Virus record (IMG/VR): IMGVR_UViG_3300008050_000158
Span: 1-32,977 of that record
Direction: 5' to 3' (one strand)
Length of the DNA: 32,977 nt
From: a virus
Positions within the stretch are counted from its first letter, which is position 1, and each line of letters opens with the position of its first letter. Of the stretch, positions 29,384-32,977 are shown piece after piece. Below the pieces are notes generated by a model. The model saw only the letters and a program-made list of their open reading frames with translations. It was not told the origin of the DNA and searched no databases. A program made the position numbers and the translations under genes.

Positions 29384-32300
29384 AAAGCTTCTCCAGTTCT
29401 GTTCTTTCTTTATTGCTTACTCTATTAAAATCATATCCAATATTAGCTTTCTTACCAAAGTCTTGAGGTCTTTTTGGTACGCCCTCATTTAATCTATCAG
29501 ACATAAGATTGTCATGCCATTGGGTTAAGTACATTTTAAGTACGCCCTCGTGCATCATATCAATAGGTAAAAACTTTTTCATTTTATTATATTTTCTAGC
29601 AAAATTACCACCTAAATCAGATGATGTACCAATTAGTTGATAAATAGTAGACAAAGCTTGTTGGTCAGGGGTCATTGCTTCCCATACGGGCATCCATTTG
29701 TCCTTAAAAGCATCTACATCATCACTAAAATCTAAGGATATTTTCTTATCTGCTTCTCCAACCATGGGATAATACTCAGCAGCTGTGGCTTCTGCAAATT
29801 GTACTGCTCTTTTCAAATCAGTTTCGCTTGGTGTCCACTCAACTCCTTTTTCCTTATTAAATTTTTCCTCCCAGTTTCTATTAAGTAACATAATTGATTT
29901 CCTGTGAGCTTTAAGTGAGCTTTCGTTTGTATAATAAAAAGGAACCTCACCTAAATTACCATGTACTGATGGATTAACTACTTTTTTATAGAAAGTTCCT
30001 AATGATTTTATAATTCTATCTTGAGGGGTTTCCTGTTTAAAGTCATAATATATTCCACCCTCATCTTTAAGCTGTACTCCTTGTGCCTCCCTCCATAATT
30101 GCTGTTGTAACTTTAAGGCATTTCCACCGAATACTGTTCGATTCTGTGCTTGTCGTGCAGTCTTTTCTCTATTCTGAGATACATATATCTTTTGTAATCT
30201 AGCGGGAAACTGAGGCTCACCATACTTGTTAACATTTTTAGAGTTTTCAAAGAATCCTTTTAAATCAAATTCTATTGGTTGTACACCAGTTTTATCCTGA
30301 CCCTGTCTCATTGGACTAAAGTTAAATGATTTTTTTACTTGCCTTAATGTATCATAATATTTCTGAACCTTTAGTATATTATAATAACCAGACATAACCT
30401 TATCCTTTCCTTGTTTCCCCTGCTGGGTAAACATTAATCCTACTAAAAATTGGTTATTATTATCTAGTCTACCCTTTAATCCACCAAGTAATCCAAACTT
30501 TGAATCATCTACAGCCATTTGAAGAATATTAGAGAGTTCATGTTCCTTAGTTGTTTGTAAATGAAATCCTCCCTTACCTCCTTTAAGTACATATTCTTGT
30601 GCCTTAGCCACATCATCTACTGTCTTTAATTCATGATTGTATGCACCAAAATCGTTTTTCTTTCCACCTCCAATATTTTCTTCAGAAACAAAATACACAG
30701 CATCTCCATCAAGTTGTATATCTTGAAATAATTTAGCAGGCACACCATCTACAGTTTTCATTATAGTATCAATATCTAAATGAACATAATCCATTAACAC
30801 TTTTTGTTGAGGATTATAGGTTACCATAGTTGTACCATCGTTAAACTCTAGCTTCATTCGTTTGTAATTCATACTAAACAAAGTGTTTCTTGCATTAGTA
30901 ATCATACCTATTTGATTCATACCTGCATTAATATTATTAACAGTCCTAGCAACATCATGTGGATTAGTTAACGTAGTATCCTGAAGTCTCTTTCCAAAAT
31001 AAATAAGATTAACGGCTTTCTTTTTCTTTGCAAATTCCTTGCCTTTGTTAAACTTTACATAAGAATCTAGGATTTTCTTATTGGTTATAACTGCTACCAT
31101 TCCAGTATCACCATCCCAATCACCATCAAACACTTTTAATACATCATGGTTACTAAGAAATATAGTTTGTCCATGACCACCTTCTTTTAAATGTCTTATA
31201 TTGCGAGTAACAACGCCTGTTAACTTTGCTATGGGTTGTCTTGACAATAGAACTGGTACATGATTTACATACTTACCATCTACTTTTTCATCTAACCACC
31301 TGTTTAATTCTTTAAGATAAAGATGACTAGGGTAGCCATGTCTTCCTTTCATACCATCTAGTTCATCAGCTTTTTCTGGTTGAGCCTCTTTATATGCTCT
31401 TTCTACTTGCTGCCTTATCGCTGCATTATCAGAGCTTGCTGCAAAGTCTCTTTCACCTAATTCTCTGTCTCCAAAAGCTGGTGGAAAATAAGGCTTATAA
31501 AATAATATAGTACCAAGCCCCTTCTTCCGATTTCTCAGTTTCATCATACCGTGTTTAATGAACTTGTTTTTAATGCTATCAATCCACATCGGTACAAGAG
31601 ATGGGTGCATAAATCCTTTGCCATCTCGCCCAATTAATTCTGTATATCTTTGCATCTCTGTCATTAAATCATTATCTTGGACTTGCTTATTGAGATGTTT
31701 AAATAATGCTGGTGCTGAGACACTCCCATCAGCATCTCTTTCTCCTATAAATAAAGACATATCATCTGTGTATGATTTAATAATCTCATCAACGTACTCA
31801 TTCATTGCCTCTGACCAATTTCCAGCAGTAATATCCTTAAGCATTTCTCTATCCATTGCAATTTCACCCTGAGTAACGGGGAAAGCTGCGCTAGTAGCAT
31901 AATGAGGAACCTTAGTTACTTTCTGATAACCTTCTGGAAGCTTTTGAACTGTGTTTAATTCTGAATATATACCATTAGTCATTTTACTTGTATCAGTAGG
32001 AGATACATGGTCAAACTTTACTCCATCTGGTGTCTCCCATGAACCTGCTCTACCTTGTCTTCTATAGATTGCAATTAAATTATCTGTCCCCTTTTCATAT
32101 ATTTTCATACCGGGGAATGGTCGCATTTGCATACTCTTAGTTCCAATATAGTTTATATTAGAACCCTCTCCTGACCTACTTCTTAATGCACCCTTAATAG
32201 CAGTTAAATTCTCTTCACCAAGAGCGTCTCCAAGTTTCTTAAACCATGTACCACTTGAAAGCATCCATCCATCAAATTCTTCCAATGATTTTCTTGGACT

Positions 32301-32977
32301 GTTGCCAATTGTCACCTCAGCATTTTCAGAATCAATAGACATTATACTAGATTCCCCAAGAGCCCTCACGGTAAAACCTTTCTGAAAGTTAATCTTTAAT
32401 CTATCGTAGTGGTCTTGTACGCCCATTTTCTTCTCAGCAGATGAACCAATATGTGTGCCTCTTAAATACTGTGGATATTTAACAGACTTCCACCATTCAT
32501 GCTTTGCTACATTATGTGAATACTCCTGAGTTTTACCACCTTGAACAATTTCATTTGTATGTCTATACATTGTTTTAAAATCTTCTAAAGTGATATGTCC
32601 GTTATCCAATTCCTTCTGCCAATAGGCTGTAAATTCCTCTCTAGTCATATTCTCAAATCTTTTTGGGACTTTAGTAAATAATAGTGAGGCGTGGTCACCA
32701 CCTTTTGATGCAACATATATATACCCAGCAGCTTCCATCTCATTCATAGATAATATAGCAGCTGATGAGCCTTGTGGTCGTTCAGACGACTGTTGAAAAA
32801 GTACTTGACTAGGTGCTGTCCACCATTTATGTTGACTTACAACTTCATCACTCCCCATTTTCCCTTTACTGCTTATATGCTCTTGAACAATATCATTTAA
32901 ATTAAGAAAAATCGTATTTACTCCATCAAGTTCAGTAAAAGTCATGTTTGAATATGGAGGAATATTCTTTAAATCAA
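29376..32977 (-). CDS. Single-chain DPBB RNA polymerase (RdRP/YonO/crAss vRNAP-like), partial
   Basis: The frame is open through the right edge, and the first ATG (32945) has no ribosome site, so the true N-terminus lies outside; numbering here is from that ATG (1189 residues). Signature elements in order: DGWMLSSGTWFKKLG (225-239) followed by Lys251, Lys270 and Lys281 in a region resembling the lysine-bearing barrel of RNAi polymerases; VPVLLSRQPIAKLTG (563-577), equivalent to beta' LLNRAPTLHRLG; FDGDWDGD (606-613), containing the metal-binding DxDGD loop (Asp609, Asp611, Asp613); and ELSNILQMAVDDSKFG (803-818), like the AVDxxKTG element. Two barrels in one chain define this polymerase type. 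The late-strand position and giant partner suggest it is packaged in the virion, as for the crAss-like enzyme. The fold call is pattern-based. Confidence 0.75.
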   Translation of the reverse strand, partial: DLKNIPPYSNMTFTELDGVNTIFLNLNDIVQEHISSKGKMGSDEVVSQHKWWTAPSQVLFQQSSERPQGSSAAILSMNEMEAAGYIYVASKGGDHASLLFTKVPKRFENMTREEFTAYWQKELDNGHITLEDFKTMYRHTNEIVQGGKTQEYSHNVAKHEWWKSVKYPQYLRGTHIGSSAEKKMGVQDHYDRLKINFQKGFTVRALGESSIMSIDSENAEVTIGNSPRKSLEEFDGWMLSSGTWFKKLGDALGEENLTAIKGALRSRSGEGSNINYIGTKSMQMRPFPGMKIYEKGTDNLIAIYRRQGRAGSWETPDGVKFDHVSPTDTSKMTNGIYSELNTVQKLPEGYQKVTKVPHYATSAAFPVTQGEIAMDREMLKDITAGNWSEAMNEYVDEIIKSYTDDMSLFIGERDADGSVSAPALFKHLNKQVQDNDLMTEMQRYTELIGRDGKGFMHPSLVPMWIDSIKNKFIKHGMMKLRNRKKGLGTILFYKPYFPPAFGDRELGERDFAASSDNAAIRQQVERAYKEAQPEKADELDGMKGRHGYPSHLYLKELNRWLDEKVDGKYVNHVPVLLSRQPIAKLTGVVTRNIRHLKEGGHGQTIFLSNHDVLKVFDGDWDGDTGMVAVITNKKILDSYVKFNKGKEFAKKKKAVNLIYFGKRLQDTTLTNPHDVARTVNNINAGMNQIGMITNARNTLFSMNYKRMKLEFNDGTTMVTYNPQQKVLMDYVHLDIDTIMKTVDGVPAKLFQDIQLDGDAVYFVSEENIGGGKKNDFGAYNHELKTVDDVAKAQEYVLKGGKGGFHLQTTKEHELSNILQMAVDDSKFGLLGGLKGRLDNNNQFLVGLMFTQQGKQGKDKVMSGYYNILKVQKYYDTLRQVKKSFNFSPMRQGQDKTGVQPIEFDLKGFFENSKNVNKYGEPQFPARLQKIYVSQNREKTARQAQNRTVFGGNALKLQQQLWREAQGVQLKDEGGIYYDFKQETPQDRIIKSLGTFYKKVVNPSVHGNLGEVPFYYTNESSLKAHRKSIMLLNRNWEEKFNKEKGVEWTPSETDLKRAVQFAEATAAEYYPMVGEADKKISLDFSDDVDAFKDKWMPVWEAMTPDQQALSTIYQLIGTSSDLGGNFARKYNKMKKFLPIDMMHEGVLKMYLTQWHDNLMSDRLNEGVPKRPQDFGKKANIGYDFNRVSNKERTELEKLCG

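Noticed and set aside
1-32977. Window as a complete circular genome: the left partial frame would join the right partial frame in the same phase
   Set aside because: Phase agreement has a one-in-three chance, and no tail genes or DNA polymerase are present, so sequence must be missing between the ends.

Overview
The window is part of an AT-rich genome of a tailed double-stranded DNA phage (Caudoviricetes). The evidence is a TerS-like gene, a terminase large subunit, a portal, a probable scaffold, a major capsid candidate and an M15 endolysin in canonical packaging-to-head order, next to a replication and recombination block. Genes are short and tightly packed, and many are joined by ATGA or TAATG stop/start overlaps. 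Host and tail type cannot be read from this window. No tail, DNA polymerase or integrase gene is visible, so the genome continues beyond both edges.

There are three blocks. (1) Positions 1-11925, minus strand, late genes. In transcription order from 11925 leftward: four very small genes, a TerS-like protein, a zinc-ribbon metallophosphoesterase, a small gene, TerL, two small overlapping genes, endolysin, a small gene, portal, scaffold, major capsid, an intrinsic terminator, a coiled-coil virion protein, a small beta-rich protein and a truncated connector-like gene. (2) Positions 12243-25484, plus strand, early and middle genes. These include many small and membrane proteins, about 0.8 kb of non-coding sequence with the hallmarks of a large folded RNA, a ParB-like protein, a Cas4-like nuclease, a Rad52-like annealing protein, an SSB-like protein, a DUF932 protein, a Dam-type methyltransferase, a DnaB helicase and a RuvC-like resolvase. 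(3) Positions 25499-32977, minus strand: two giant overlapping genes. The upstream one is cut by the right edge.

Blocks 1 and 2 diverge from one control region at 11926-12242, which has a good sigma70-type promoter facing right. Blocks 2 and 3 converge with only 14 nt between them. If the genome is circular or circularly permuted, block 3 is the distal end of the same late operon that leaves the window at the left edge.

Two items stand out. The giant protein at 29376-32977 carries the signature of a single-chain double-psi beta-barrel RNA polymerase: a DxDGD metal-binding loop, a preceding beta'-like LLSRQP element, an upstream lysine-bearing region and a downstream AVDxxKxG element. This resembles RNAi-type polymerases, YonO and the crAss-like phage virion polymerase. 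The second item is 12990-13765, which has no convincing gene but holds more than a dozen nested helices. Several have G-U pairs that are only compatible with plus-strand RNA. Its size and phage setting resemble giant ornate RNAs such as GOLLD.
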